DNA of 64,000 bases from Sphingomonas sp. Leaf32 (GTDB lineage Bacteria; Pseudomonadota; Alphaproteobacteria; Sphingomonadales; Sphingomonadaceae), in contig NZ_LMLA01000009.1 in the NCBI RefSeq assembly GCF_001421765.1, forward strand, positions 272,706 to 336,705. Direction: 5' to 3'. The translations under genes and the position numbers were made by a program. Under the pieces are notes generated by a model. That model saw only the letters and a list, made by a program, of their open reading frames with translations, did no database searches and had not been told where the DNA came from. The stretch's first letter is position 1. Each line of letters begins with the position of its first letter. Of this stretch, positions 54,469 through 61,967 are shown piece after piece.

Positions 54469-56418
54469 TCATGCCTGCACCGCCTCGGGCATCGGGCACG
54501 CGACCCAGCCCGTCACCTCGTCCTGGTCGATGACCAGCTCGATCGGCACCAGCACCGCCGTCAGCGATTGGCCACCGAATTTCGCCTTCACGCCCCGGAT
54601 CGCCGCCGGCGCACGGGCCAAGGTCTGCGACCAGCCACCAGCCTGGAACTTCGTCGTGCCGAAGACCTCGGCCAGCGCCCGGTGCTTCTGCGCCACCGCG
54701 AGGTAGCACGCCTGCCCCGGCATATGCTCGACCGCGCCGTAGGTCGGGCGGCCGGTCCCGTCGGCCGGCTTGGCCCGCGCATTGACCAGCTTCAGCCCCA
54801 GCTCGCCCAGACGCTCGCGCGCCCGCTCGGCCTCGGCCTCGCTGCCGACCTTTGCCGTCACCGCGCGCTTGATCCACGTGCCGACCGTCTCACGCACGTC
54901 ACCGCCGCGCGCTTGCACCATCGTCGTGGTCAGGTGGATCAGGCACGCCTCGTGATCCTCCGACGTGTCGGCGATCTCGGCCATCGCCGCCGGCGCGCAC
55001 TGCATCGACCAGTCGTACAGCAGCTCGGCCGTCGGCATCTCGTCGTACAGCGCCAGGTCGGCCGCCGCGAGCAGCGTGCCGAACGTATCGGCCGATCGCG
55101 ACGAATGCCCCTTCTTGGTCAGCGCGTCGTGATAGGCATGGAACGTATCGTGCCACCGCCACCACCCGTCGATCATCCGCCGGGCCAGGACCTGCCCGAT
55201 CGCCGGCAACCCGGCCTTGTCGAGGTCCAGCCTGGGCGTGTCGGACTGAAGCGGCTCCAGCTCGAGGATCGCGAACCGCGACCGGTCCTGCGGCTCCATG
55301 TGCGGCGTCAGGATAGCGGAGAACTGGAACGCGCTATTGAGCACGAATTCCGCCGCCTTGTGGTCCGAAGACCCGCGATGGATATCGCCACCCGACGACG
55401 CGACGCGCGCCAGCTCGAGCACGCCCGCCAGCTTGTGCTGGTTGAACGCGTTCGGCTCGAACTCGTCGAAGATGACCGGGATCGTCTGCGCGCGCAGCAT
55501 CTGCCGCACCGCCGCCTCGGTGGCGTTGCCGGTGCGCAGCGTACCGCTGCCCAGCACCCGGTCGCACAGCCCGTCCTTGCCATTGAACGTCGACTTGCCC
55601 GTCCCGCGCCCGCCGGTGACGAACAGGTGCGACCGCCAGTTGAGGGCGCCGGCGATCGACGCCTGCGCGATCCACCCCAGCGCCAGCATCGCGTCGAGGT
55701 GCCCGCGCCGCCAATGCCACGTCGATATGAGCGACAGCAGCTGCTCGACCGCCGCTACCTTCCCCGCCTGGTGATGCGGGCGCGGGGTCGCGGCGGCGGC
55801 CGGATAGACATAGCCGTCGTGCAGCCCGGTATCGAACCACTCGGCCGCCGCGCGCTTTCCGGCACGCGGTTTCGCGGTCATGACCTTGTCGCCATAGTGG
55901 ATGACCAGCGTCTGGTCCTTGCCGCGATGCGCGCCGCGCCCCCGGACGCGCCCCTGCGCGTCGAAGATACCGGCGGACCCGCAAGCAGAGATCAAGGCTT
56001 CGCTGGCATCGTCCTGCGCGAAACCTACGATCTCGCTTTCCTTGACTAGCTTGCGCGCGTTGCCACGGCCCTCATACTTGGGCTCGGACCATCGCGGCCA
56101 ATATTTCGACAGCAACTGGGTCCGGGGCGCAAATAGAGCGTGGAGGTGGTTCTTGCCATGCTCGCGCGGGCCCAGCGCCACCAGCTGCCCGAGGACATTC
56201 AGGTACCAGCACGTCGTGCCATCGGTGCCTAGCCCCAGCGCCTTGACCGGGCTTTCGCGCGGCAACAGCGGCCGCTGGATGTCGTCGTCATCGTCCCGCC
56301 CGCCAAACGGCTGCTGATCGCCGTCCTGGGCGAGCTGCGGCGCGTCGACCGGCGCATCCAGCGCGGCCGCGATCGACACCACGTTGTCGGGCGCAGGTTG
56401 GGCGGCGCGTTTGGTCAC
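54469..56418 (-). CDS. Phage replicative ATPase/helicase-like protein
   Basis: A 649-residue protein with a Walker A SHLFVTGGRGTGKSTFN (about residue 270) and a Walker-B-like VIFDEFEPNAFN, followed by sensor-type residues in QFSAILTPHMEPQDRSRF. The N-terminal part resembles DUF927-type primase-associated regions (LVKESEIVGF). It lies after a TOPRIM primase gene and an ASCH gene with four-base overlaps, so it is likely the helicase partner of the phage primase. The exact family is uncertain. Confidence 0.78.
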   Translation of the reverse strand: MTKRAAQPAPDNVVSIAAALDAPVDAPQLAQDGDQQPFGGRDDDDDIQRPLLPRESPVKALGLGTDGTTCWYLNVLGQLVALGPREHGKNHLHALFAPRTQLLSKYWPRWSEPKYEGRGNARKLVKESEIVGFAQDDASEALISACGSAGIFDAQGRVRGRGAHRGKDQTLVIHYGDKVMTAKPRAGKRAAAEWFDTGLHDGYVYPAAAATPRPHHQAGKVAAVEQLLSLISTWHWRRGHLDAMLALGWIAQASIAGALNWRSHLFVTGGRGTGKSTFNGKDGLCDRVLGSGTLRTGNATEAAVRQMLRAQTIPVIFDEFEPNAFNQHKLAGVLELARVASSGGDIHRGSSDHKAAEFVLNSAFQFSAILTPHMEPQDRSRFAILELEPLQSDTPRLDLDKAGLPAIGQVLARRMIDGWWRWHDTFHAYHDALTKKGHSSRSADTFGTLLAAADLALYDEMPTAELLYDWSMQCAPAAMAEIADTSEDHEACLIHLTTTMVQARGGDVRETVGTWIKRAVTAKVGSEAEAERARERLGELGLKLVNARAKPADGTGRPTYGAVEHMPGQACYLAVAQKHRALAEVFGTTKFQAGGWSQTLARAPAAIRGVKAKFGGQSLTAVLVPIELVIDQDEVTGWVACPMPEAVQA

Positions 56419-56843
56419 AGTATCGCAGCCCGCACCGCATGGGAAAGGTCGACGGGCAGGTCAAAAAGACCCTGCATTCCACGAGCAGCGATCGGATTGT
56501 CGAGCGGCACTACGTTGGCGAGCGTCCAACCGAACCGTCCCGGACCAAAATTGCCGAGAGCATCCTCCTTGCGAGTGATCGTCCCGACGAGATCCTCAGT
56601 GCGCGCAACTGACCTTAGCTCGGCAACCGCGACGATCATCCCCAGTGGCGGATCACGCAGCGCAGGGCAGGCATAGATGTCAGCGAAGCAGTCGGCGTAC
56701 CAACGCTCGTCTTTGGTCCACCGCTTGGCCGCATGGACGGCGATCGGCCCACGGTAACGGGTCGACCAATGCCGCGTTTCGATCTGCTTGTGCCCCAGCG
56801 CAACAGCACTGGCCCAAGGTTGCCAGAGAGAAAGCGCCTTCAC
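56415..56843 (-). CDS. ASCH-domain protein
   Basis: A 142-residue protein starting at a GTG at 56843 that overlaps the primase stop (GTGA). It begins KALSLWQPWASAVALGHKQI and then ETRHWSTRYRGPIAVHAAKR: the WQPWA and ETR-W motifs and the following strands are typical of ASCH (PUA-like) domains. ASCH proteins bind RNA or modified nucleosides; some hydrolyse N4-acetylcytidine. Here it is inside the replication operon, overlapping both neighbours. The substrate is unknown. Confidence 0.85.
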   Translation of the reverse strand: MKALSLWQPWASAVALGHKQIETRHWSTRYRGPIAVHAAKRWTKDERWYADCFADIYACPALRDPPLGMIVAVAELRSVARTEDLVGTITRKEDALGNFGPGRFGWTLANVVPLDNPIAARGMQGLFDLPVDLSHAVRAAIL

Positions 56844-57919
56844 GCCGCCGCCCCGGCCATCAGCCAAGCATTCATGTCCTTGATCCCTACAGGAGGCAGG
56901 ACGAGCTGGACGCGATGGCCGCGGGCTTGCTGGCGGGCGATCGCCCGTTCCAGCAGCTCGACTTCGCGCTGCCCGTCGTCGCGATCGGCGACCAGGATGA
57001 TCGTCTCGATCGCCTTCGGAAATTCGATCACGCCCAGATTGCCCAGCGAATAGGCGGCGATGACCCGGGCGTCGGGCTTGCACATCGCGATGGTCAGCGC
57101 GTCCTCGATGCCCTCGGTGACGTACAGCGGTTCGGGCGAGCGCATCTGCCCCATCGACTGACGCGACGCACCTTTCCGCAACGGCACGAACGCCCCGCGC
57201 GACTTGCCCAGCACCTTCTTCGCCGAACCCTTCGGCACGCCCAGGTCGGCGCCATCGGCCTTCACCCAGTCACGGGTCCGGGGATCGCGGCCCAGCCAGG
57301 TGCGATGCGTCGCGACATGCTCGCCGCTCGGCAGGATCATCTGCGCGACGATGCACGGCAGCTTCATGCCCGCATCGCGGTTCCACACCTCGGGATGATA
57401 GCGCAGCGCGTTCGGCCAATGGCCCAGCGGATCGACGCAAATCCCGCGCGCGGCATAGTAACGCGCCGCCGGCGTCTCGCCGATCGCCTGCCCGTTCAGG
57501 TACAGCGCCCGCGCCCCGCGCTTCTTGGCTTCGGCCTCCTGCTGCGCTTGGCGCTCCAGCGCCGCGTCCTCGCGCGCGCTTTCCGCGCGGACCTGCTGCA
57601 GCCGGTCCGGGTCCAGATCGTCCAGCCCCAGCATCGACTTCAGCCACTTCACCGCCTCGCCGCGATCGCCGCCGAACATGCACCGCTCGACCAGCACGAT
57701 CATGTCGCCCTGGTCGTCCGACGACCAGTCGCGCCACATGCCGCGATTGGCCCCCTGCAGGTTCACCACCAGCGAGGATCCTTTCTCCCCGCCCAGCGAC
57801 CCGGCCTTCAGATACGGCCCCTCCTGCACCGCATTGGGCAGGCACTTGCGCGCGATCTTCTCGCACGCCGCGCGGGCGCGCAGCTCGATCTCGCGCACGC
57901 TGATCGGCGCACCGGTCAT
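56840..57919 (-). CDS. TOPRIM-domain primase (DUF7146-type)
   Basis: A 359-residue protein. The N-terminal half is a DNA-binding and zinc-free primase region (GMWRDWSSDDQGDMIVLVER). The C-terminal TOPRIM domain shows LYVTEGIEDALTIAMCKPD (conserved Glu) and IILVADRDDGQREVEL (D-x-D). It probably synthesises primers for phage replication together with the ATPase at 54469. The ATG at 57919 overlaps the stop of the preceding ORF by four bases. Confidence 0.85.
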   Translation of the reverse strand: MTGAPISVREIELRARAACEKIARKCLPNAVQEGPYLKAGSLGGEKGSSLVVNLQGANRGMWRDWSSDDQGDMIVLVERCMFGGDRGEAVKWLKSMLGLDDLDPDRLQQVRAESAREDAALERQAQQEAEAKKRGARALYLNGQAIGETPAARYYAARGICVDPLGHWPNALRYHPEVWNRDAGMKLPCIVAQMILPSGEHVATHRTWLGRDPRTRDWVKADGADLGVPKGSAKKVLGKSRGAFVPLRKGASRQSMGQMRSPEPLYVTEGIEDALTIAMCKPDARVIAAYSLGNLGVIEFPKAIETIILVADRDDGQREVELLERAIARQQARGHRVQLVLPPVGIKDMNAWLMAGAAA

Positions 57920-58500
57920 GCCGGACTCGACTCTGCGCCGCGAATGATAAAGGATCGGCCCGCCGGTCCGGGTGGCATACGGGTGGGACCGTTCCTGCCC
58001 CCGCTAAGCCGGCGAACATCGGGGACCTTCCCGGTGCCGCGCGACCCATCGTTTCCGACGAAGTCGTTCGGCGCCGGCGTCCGACCCAAACCGATGCCAG
58101 TCGAACCGGGGGCCCCCGGCAAGACTGGGCCGATAGATCCGCGAGCGCCGGTCAAAGCGCAACGCGGAGCGCTCACACCGCAACCCTTACGGGCCAGCGG
58201 CGCGTCGCAGCCCGGGGGATCACTGAGATGAAAACCCGGAATGCTGTAACGGTGGAGGTGAAGATCGATCTGGCGGCGTGCCTCCGCGCGCTTGTCCTGC
58301 TCGCCTTCCTCCTCACGTGAACCGACGGGGCGGGCTTGCGCCCGTCCCGTCCTACCGTCCCGAAACCCTGCATCCGCAACCACTTGACTGTTTACCAACG
58401 TAGGATAGTTTCCTGCGCATAGGAACAGAACAAGAACGCCAAGCGAGTCGCGAGGCGAACGGAGATGAGCCGATGCCCGCGAAGATTTTGCCCTTTCCAT
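57916..58500 (-). CDS. Putative phage ORF between regulator and primase
   Basis: A 194-residue ORF from the ATG at 58500 that overlaps both the XRE stop upstream and the primase start downstream by four bases, the spacing seen throughout this operon. The sequence begins MERAKSSRASAHLRSPRDSL, includes a short hydrophobic stretch (GVLVLFLCAGNYPTLV), and is otherwise Arg/Gly/Pro-rich without a recognisable fold. A G-T-tolerant hairpin (58323-58350) lies inside it. It could be translated or be a chance frame in GC-rich DNA. Confidence 0.45.
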   Translation of the reverse strand: MERAKSSRASAHLRSPRDSLGVLVLFLCAGNYPTLVNSQVVADAGFRDGRTGRAQARPVGSREEEGEQDKRAEARRQIDLHLHRYSIPGFHLSDPPGCDAPLARKGCGVSAPRCALTGARGSIGPVLPGAPGSTGIGLGRTPAPNDFVGNDGSRGTGKVPDVRRLSGGRNGPTRMPPGPAGRSFIIRGAESSPA

Positions 58501-58781
58501 CAGGCGGCCCGCTTGCCGAGCGCGGCCAGCGCCGATGCCAGCAGCCGGCGCCAGCGCGGGACGTCGTAGAAGTCGTTGGGCTCGACCTCGCCGTTCGTCA
58601 GGATGAAGATGCGCTCCATCACCTCGGCACCCGGCACGATAGGTTGGACGGCACGCTCGATTTGGCTGATGTACGGTTGGGTACAGCCAAGCTCGGCGGC
58701 CACCCATTCCTGGGTCTTGCCTTCCCGCTTCCGCCATTCCGCAAGCTTCAACACATCGTCTCCCGATCCGAGACCAAGCAT
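58500..58781 (-). CDS. Cro-like XRE regulator of the replication operon
   Basis: A 93-residue protein with a helix-turn-helix: KLAEWRKREGKTQEWVAAEL and GCTQPYISQIERAVQP. The first ATG at 58781 overlaps a likely -10 box. A GTG at 58754, six bases after GGGAG and giving VLKLAEWRKRE, is a better start. It is the first gene of the leftward replication operon and divergent from the CI-like gene, the classical cro position. Confidence 0.82.
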   Translation of the reverse strand: MLGLGSGDDVLKLAEWRKREGKTQEWVAAELGCTQPYISQIERAVQPIVPGAEVMERIFILTNGEVEPNDFYDVPRWRRLLASALAALGKRAA

Positions 58782-58844
58782 TATTGGAATAGCTTATATT
58801 TAGTCAATGGACATAAGCAGGTCGACGGTGCAGAATATAAGCAG
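58782..58844. promoter_or_regulatory. Immunity-region operator/promoter between the divergent cro- and cI-like genes
   Basis: A 14-mer AAATATAAGCTATT lies on the minus strand at 58788-58801 and recurs exactly at 59616-59629. A plus-strand AATATAAGCAG at 58834-58844 directly precedes the CI-like ATG, and GACATAAGCAGG is at 58810-58821. A leftward -35 TTGACT (58802-58807) with AATAAT 16 bases on is a candidate promoter. The shared ATAAGC core suggests repressor binding sites. Confidence 0.65.
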
Positions 58845-59198
58845 ATGGCATACGTCCTCGCCATGCACCCGGATAACCGTCTTAGGGAGCTGCGGAAGGC
58901 AGCAGGGCTGAACCAGTCACAGCTGGCGCAGCGGACGGGTGTGTCTCAGCCGTTCATTAGCCAAGTAGAGAACCAGGCCGCCTCTACGCTCGACATCGCC
59001 CGGATGCGGATATTCGCGCGAGAGTTTGGCTGCAGCCCCGCAGATTTGCTTGCAAACTCCGACAACCCGCATCGCTTGTCAGCCGAGGAGCAATCGCTAG
59101 TCGACTTGTTCCGATCGGCGAACAGCGTCCAGCAGGCGATGGCATTGCGTGTCTTGGCACCACTCGACGGCGAAAAAGAGACGCGAGAAGCTGCTTAA
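58845..59198 (+). CDS. CI-like phage repressor (short, HTH only)
   Basis: A 117-residue XRE protein: NRLRELRKAAGLNQSQLAQR, TGVSQPFISQVENQAAST and a helical C-terminal half (SAEEQSLVDLFRSANSVQQA). There is no LexA-type peptidase domain, so induction by RecA self-cleavage is not expected. Starts at the ATG at 58845 or 58863 are both possible. It is divergent from the Cro-like gene, and its stop overlaps the convergent membrane gene by four bases. Confidence 0.85.
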   Translation: MAYVLAMHPDNRLRELRKAAGLNQSQLAQRTGVSQPFISQVENQAASTLDIARMRIFAREFGCSPADLLANSDNPHRLSAEEQSLVDLFRSANSVQQAMALRVLAPLDGEKETREAA

Positions 59199-59569
59199 GG
59201 TACTACGATCGCGAGATTAAGTACCGCCATCCCGGACACTACGGCAAATAGCGCCCAAAATTTGGACAGTGGATGCGCTAGTGTCCATTTGGAAAACAGC
59301 ATTGCTGGTAGGATCGCACCCACCCAGCCAATTGCTATAACAGCCGCTGCCCACCACCGCGCTATAACGATAGCACTGGCAATTGCCGCCACAAAACCAA
59401 CAAACACAATGAGGCCCGACAAACCGACGGCACGGAGGCTTGGCACCTCACCCAGCCCCATCAACCGGTCGCGCCATTGCGGGCTTTGATGAAGTCGCCG
59501 CTCAGTATTGAATGCAGCGGTCATCGCCATACCAATCGCAGGCACCGCAACGAGGGGGTCAATCTCCAT
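59195..59569 (-). CDS. Small membrane protein in the immunity region
   Basis: A 124-residue protein from the ATG at 59569 with about four transmembrane segments (ending VVSGMAVLNLAIVVP) and a cytoplasmic loop with RRLHQSPQWRDRLMGLG. It is transcribed toward the repressor gene and overlaps its end, and is divergent from the right early operon. Such lysogen-linked membrane genes often exclude superinfecting phages. That role is only inferred from place and topology. It has lower GC than the flanking early genes. Confidence 0.7.
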   Translation of the reverse strand: MEIDPLVAVPAIGMAMTAAFNTERRLHQSPQWRDRLMGLGEVPSLRAVGLSGLIVFVGFVAAIASAIVIARWWAAAVIAIGWVGAILPAMLFSKWTLAHPLSKFWALFAVVSGMAVLNLAIVVP

Positions 59570-59615
59570 TATCCTGACAGCATAAGCACCATTTTCGCAT
59601 ATCAAAGCACGCTCA

Positions 59616-59657
59616 AAATATAAGCTATTGACATAATATAAGTAGGGGCAATATCTA
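59616..59657 (+). promoter_or_regulatory. Early right promoter with repressor-like operator repeats
   Basis: AAATATAAGCTATT (59616-59629) repeats the 14-mer of the cro/cI region, and AATATAAGTA follows at 59635-59644. TTGACA (59628-59633) and TATCTA (59652-59657), 18 bases apart, form a good -35/-10 pair directed at the operon beginning at 59686. Operator and promoter overlap, as expected for repression in the lysogen. Confidence 0.65.
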
Positions 59658-59685
59658 CTTCCGTCCACCATGACGGAGACGGATC

Positions 59686-60132
59686 ATGTCCTCCTTCCCC
59701 CCTGCCACCGACGCGCAGCTGCAGGCGCTGTCCGATGCGCGCGACGCCTATCGTCAGACCGGCGATTTCGGCACCTGCCCCCGCCCCGCTGCGCACCTTC
59801 ACGCCTATAGCCTGCTGCGCGACGCGGCGATCGCCGCCGGCCTCGATCGCGACCGCACGCTGCTGACCCTCGAATGGACGGACGAGCGCCTCGCCGCATG
59901 GCACGCCGTCAATGCGCTCGATCCGCTCGCCGACCTGCGCGACGCGCTGGCGGCGTTCGAGAAGGAAGGCGGCTTCGGCCCGATCACCGGCAACCGCGAT
60001 GCGAAGCTGGCGACGCACCAGCGGCTCTATACCGCCGCCGCCGCGCACGGCTACGGCCCGCACTGTCAGGTCGCCGTCGACGAATGGGCGCACGGCCGGC
60101 TGCACGGCCTGTTCGCGCGGGAGGCGGCGTGA
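59686..60132 (+). CDS. First gene of the early operon, unknown function
   Basis: A 148-residue helical protein (LSDARDAYRQTGDFGTCPRP, LLTLEWTDERLAAWHAVNAL) with an internal near-repeat of the type DARDAYRQTGDFG and DALAAFEKEGGFG, suggesting two related halves. The start follows GGAGACGGATC. Its stop touches the next start (GTGATG). No family is recognised. Confidence 0.68.
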   Translation: MSSFPPATDAQLQALSDARDAYRQTGDFGTCPRPAAHLHAYSLLRDAAIAAGLDRDRTLLTLEWTDERLAAWHAVNALDPLADLRDALAAFEKEGGFGPITGNRDAKLATHQRLYTAAAAHGYGPHCQVAVDEWAHGRLHGLFAREAA

Positions 60133-60518
60133 TGCCCAACGTCGCCGTCCTCCCCACCCCGCTCGCCCGCGCGGCGGCGGCCGCCGCCAACCCGCGCAAC
60201 CGCGATACCTGCGGCATCTACGACATCGCCGGCCGCCTCGGCCAGGCGGCGCGCCGTCCGGCCTATCTGTGCCGCACGATCGACGCCCTGATCGAGGCCA
60301 GGGGCTTTCCCGAGCCGTTTCCGCTGCTGAAGGGCGCAAAACTCTCCACCGCCGCCCACGCCGACAGCCGCTGGTCGCGAGCCGCCGTCGACGCGTGGTT
60401 CGACAACGCCCTGCCGCCGTCGGCGCGTGGCCTGGTCGACAAGGTCGAACGTCAGGCGGTCAGCAGCCGCCTCTCCGCGAATTTGCATGACCTCTTTCCA
60501 GCGGAGCGCGTCGCATGA
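60132..60518 (+). CDS. AlpA/excisionase-like DNA-binding protein
   Basis: A 128-residue protein. YLCRTIDALIEARGFPEPFP followed by a spacer and SRWSRAAVDAWFDN resembles the winged-helix AlpA/excisionase motif (a FPxP turn and a W-x-x-x-x-V-x-x-W helix). It could be an excisionase or a phage activator. It overlaps its neighbours by one and four bases within the early operon. Assignment to a specific role is inference. Confidence 0.65.
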   Translation: MPNVAVLPTPLARAAAAAANPRNRDTCGIYDIAGRLGQAARRPAYLCRTIDALIEARGFPEPFPLLKGAKLSTAAHADSRWSRAAVDAWFDNALPPSARGLVDKVERQAVSSRLSANLHDLFPAERVA

Positions 60519-60859
60519 AGCGCATCCCCGCGAACGCCCTGCCAGGGTTCAAGGAAACCGACGTCGACGTATCGGTCGGGTTTGGCGTGCATCTCTCGGA
60601 GATCGACGGCTCGGACTACGTGGTGAACGACAGTCATGGGCTGATGGTCGGGCTCATGGCTCACGACCATGGTGATGTGATCGCACTGACCCAGTATCGT
60701 CGCGCTAAAACCCGGCCCTTCGGCATGGGTATGATGCACACGTTAAGCGTCGAATGCGCCCGCGACACCGCCGCCGCGCTGATCGAACTCGCCGACCGGC
60801 TCGAAGCCTCCGCCACCGAACAGGCCCAGGCCGCGCTCCGCAAGGCCGCCGGCCGGTGA
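60515..60859 (+). CDS. Early-operon protein of unknown function (114 residues)
   Basis: It starts MKRIPANALPGFKETDVDVS and has a beta-rich centre (HLSEIDGSDYVVNDSHGLMV) and a C-terminal helix rich in Ala/Glu. It overlaps the neighbours by four bases on each side. No family is recognised. Confidence 0.62.
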   Translation: MKRIPANALPGFKETDVDVSVGFGVHLSEIDGSDYVVNDSHGLMVGLMAHDHGDVIALTQYRRAKTRPFGMGMMHTLSVECARDTAAALIELADRLEASATEQAQAALRKAAGR

Positions 60860-60969
60860 CCCCGCTCGAAACCTTCGGCCGCGCGATTGGCGCCGCCTTC
60901 GACCGCTACGTCACGCCGGGCATCCTCGGCATGGCGCTGGCGATCGTCTCGATCGGGATCCTGCACTGA
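60856..60969 (+). CDS. Single-span membrane peptide (37 residues)
   Basis: GTG at 60856 overlaps the previous stop (GTGA). MTPLETFGRAIGAAFDRYVT is followed by a hydrophobic helix (GILGMALAIVSIGIL). The next gene starts in its stop (TGATG). Two adjacent membrane peptides of this kind may be paired. The function is unknown. Confidence 0.5.
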   Translation: MTPLETFGRAIGAAFDRYVTPGILGMALAIVSIGILH

Positions 60970-61073
60970 TGCGCCCCGATCACCCCCGCGAACCGTCGCT
61001 GCGATCCGCCATCGCCCTCGCCGGCCTCGGCATGATCGCGTGGTGCGTCATCTTGTCCGTCCTCCTCGACTGA
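60969..61073 (+). CDS. Single-span membrane peptide (34 residues)
   Basis: MRPDHPREPSLRSAIALAGL with a hydrophobic C-terminal helix (MIAWCVILSVLLD). Starts inside the stop of the preceding peptide gene and is followed by AAGGGAG, the ribosome site of the next gene. Too short for family assignment; supported mainly by the overlapping gene arrangement. Confidence 0.5.
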   Translation: MRPDHPREPSLRSAIALAGLGMIAWCVILSVLLD

Positions 61074-61084
61074 AGGGAGTGTCC

Positions 61085-61360
61085 ATGAACCGCTTGCCCT
61101 TGCGCGACCGCCTGCAGGCCGCGATCGACTATGTCCATCAGGCCAGGAGCGGCGGCAACGCCACCGGCCCCGCCGCGATCATCGCGGGCCTGCAGGCCGA
61201 TCACGCCGCCAGCTATCGCTGCGGCGCATCCACCAACACCCTGCGCGTCGCCGGCGTCAACGCCAGCTGCACCTGGTCGCGCGACGAGGGCCTGCTGAAG
61301 GCATGGGAACGCCTCGCGACGATCCGGCTGCTGCAGCTGGACGGAAGGTGCGGCGCATGA
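61085..61360 (+). CDS. Early-operon protein of unknown function (91 residues)
   Basis: MNRLPLRDRLQAAIDYVHQA starts a helical protein with two Cys (SYRCGASTNTL and ASCTWSRDEGLLKAWERL). Good ribosome site AAGGGAG. Overlaps the next gene by four bases. No family is recognised. Confidence 0.6.
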   Translation: MNRLPLRDRLQAAIDYVHQARSGGNATGPAAIIAGLQADHAASYRCGASTNTLRVAGVNASCTWSRDEGLLKAWERLATIRLLQLDGRCGA

Positions 61361-61608
61361 AGCCCGCCGCCATCGTCCTGCGCGACGCGATGCAGGCGTT
61401 CGTGTCGGGCTATACCGACAACGCCACGGCGGTCGACATCGACAAGCTGCGCGCGACCGTCGCCCACGTCTTCCCCGCCGCCGCGCCGATCGACGGCGAA
61501 ATGCTCCGCCGGATGCTCCGCGCGGTGGGCTTCGTCGGCAGTCTCTTGCCCGGCGACGCCCCCGGCATCTGGCGCCGCGCTGTCCGTCCTGAGGAGGTGA
61601 TGTTCTGA
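61357..61608 (+). CDS. Early-operon protein of unknown function (83 residues)
   Basis: MKPAAIVLRDAMQAFVSGYT followed by helical segments (IDKLRATVAHVFPAAAPIDG, LRRMLRAVGFVGSL). The ATG overlaps the preceding stop (ATGA) and the stop overlaps the Lar-like gene start. No function is recognised. Confidence 0.6.
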   Translation: MKPAAIVLRDAMQAFVSGYTDNATAVDIDKLRATVAHVFPAAAPIDGEMLRRMLRAVGFVGSLLPGDAPGIWRRAVRPEEVMF

Positions 61609-61967
61609 TGTCGAACCATTCGATCCAGCCCTGCCCATTCTGCGGGGGTCCCGACGTCAACGTGCTCGAACATGGGGGTGATGCCTACGTCGAATGCTTC
61701 AAGCCGGAATGTCAGGCCCGGGGTCCGCTGGCCCGGCAGAAGGCGGACGCGGTCGACGCATGGAATGCCACCGTGTCCCGCAGCGGTCCCGATCATTTCG
61801 AACACTGGACCTGCGGCACCGCGCATATTCGAGCGAAGCGCACGCTGCAGATCGTGGAGAATGTCCGTGCCTGCGACACCGACACGATCGAGGCGATTGC
61901 CTGCCTCGTCGCCGAGGCGGGCATCGCCGCAGCTCGTGACGCCCTCACGGACGAGGTGCCGTTCTGA
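61608..61967 (+). CDS. Lar-family restriction-alleviation protein
   Basis: A 119-residue protein whose N-terminal ~55 residues show the Lar zinc-ribbon pattern: IQPCPFCGGPDV, then VECFKPECQARGP and ADAVDAWNA. Lar of the Rac prophage weakens type I restriction, so this gene may protect phage DNA in early infection. The C-terminal half is an added helical part. It is coupled by one-base overlaps to its neighbours. Confidence 0.82.
   Translation: MSNHSIQPCPFCGGPDVNVLEHGGDAYVECFKPECQARGPLARQKADAVDAWNATVSRSGPDHFEHWTCGTAHIRAKRTLQIVENVRACDTDTIEAIACLVAEAGIAAARDALTDEVPF

Noticed and set aside
53386..54877. A 500-residue minus-strand frame from the 3' part of the helicase-like gene across the gene-free region to within the small-terminase gene
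   Set aside because: It overlaps the well-supported ATPase gene in another frame, has an unlikely Arg/Gly-rich composition, and its content changes character across the gene-free region.
54500..56050. Long plus-strand frame opposite the ATPase gene
   Set aside because: The minus frame has Walker motifs and operon overlaps; the plus frame has none and is Arg/His-rich, as expected for a shadow.
58323..58350. Terminator hairpin inside the ORF at 57916-58500
   Set aside because: The stem is good (GACGGGGCGGGC with GCCCGTCCCGTC), but no T-run follows on either strand, and it lies before genes that need the same transcript.
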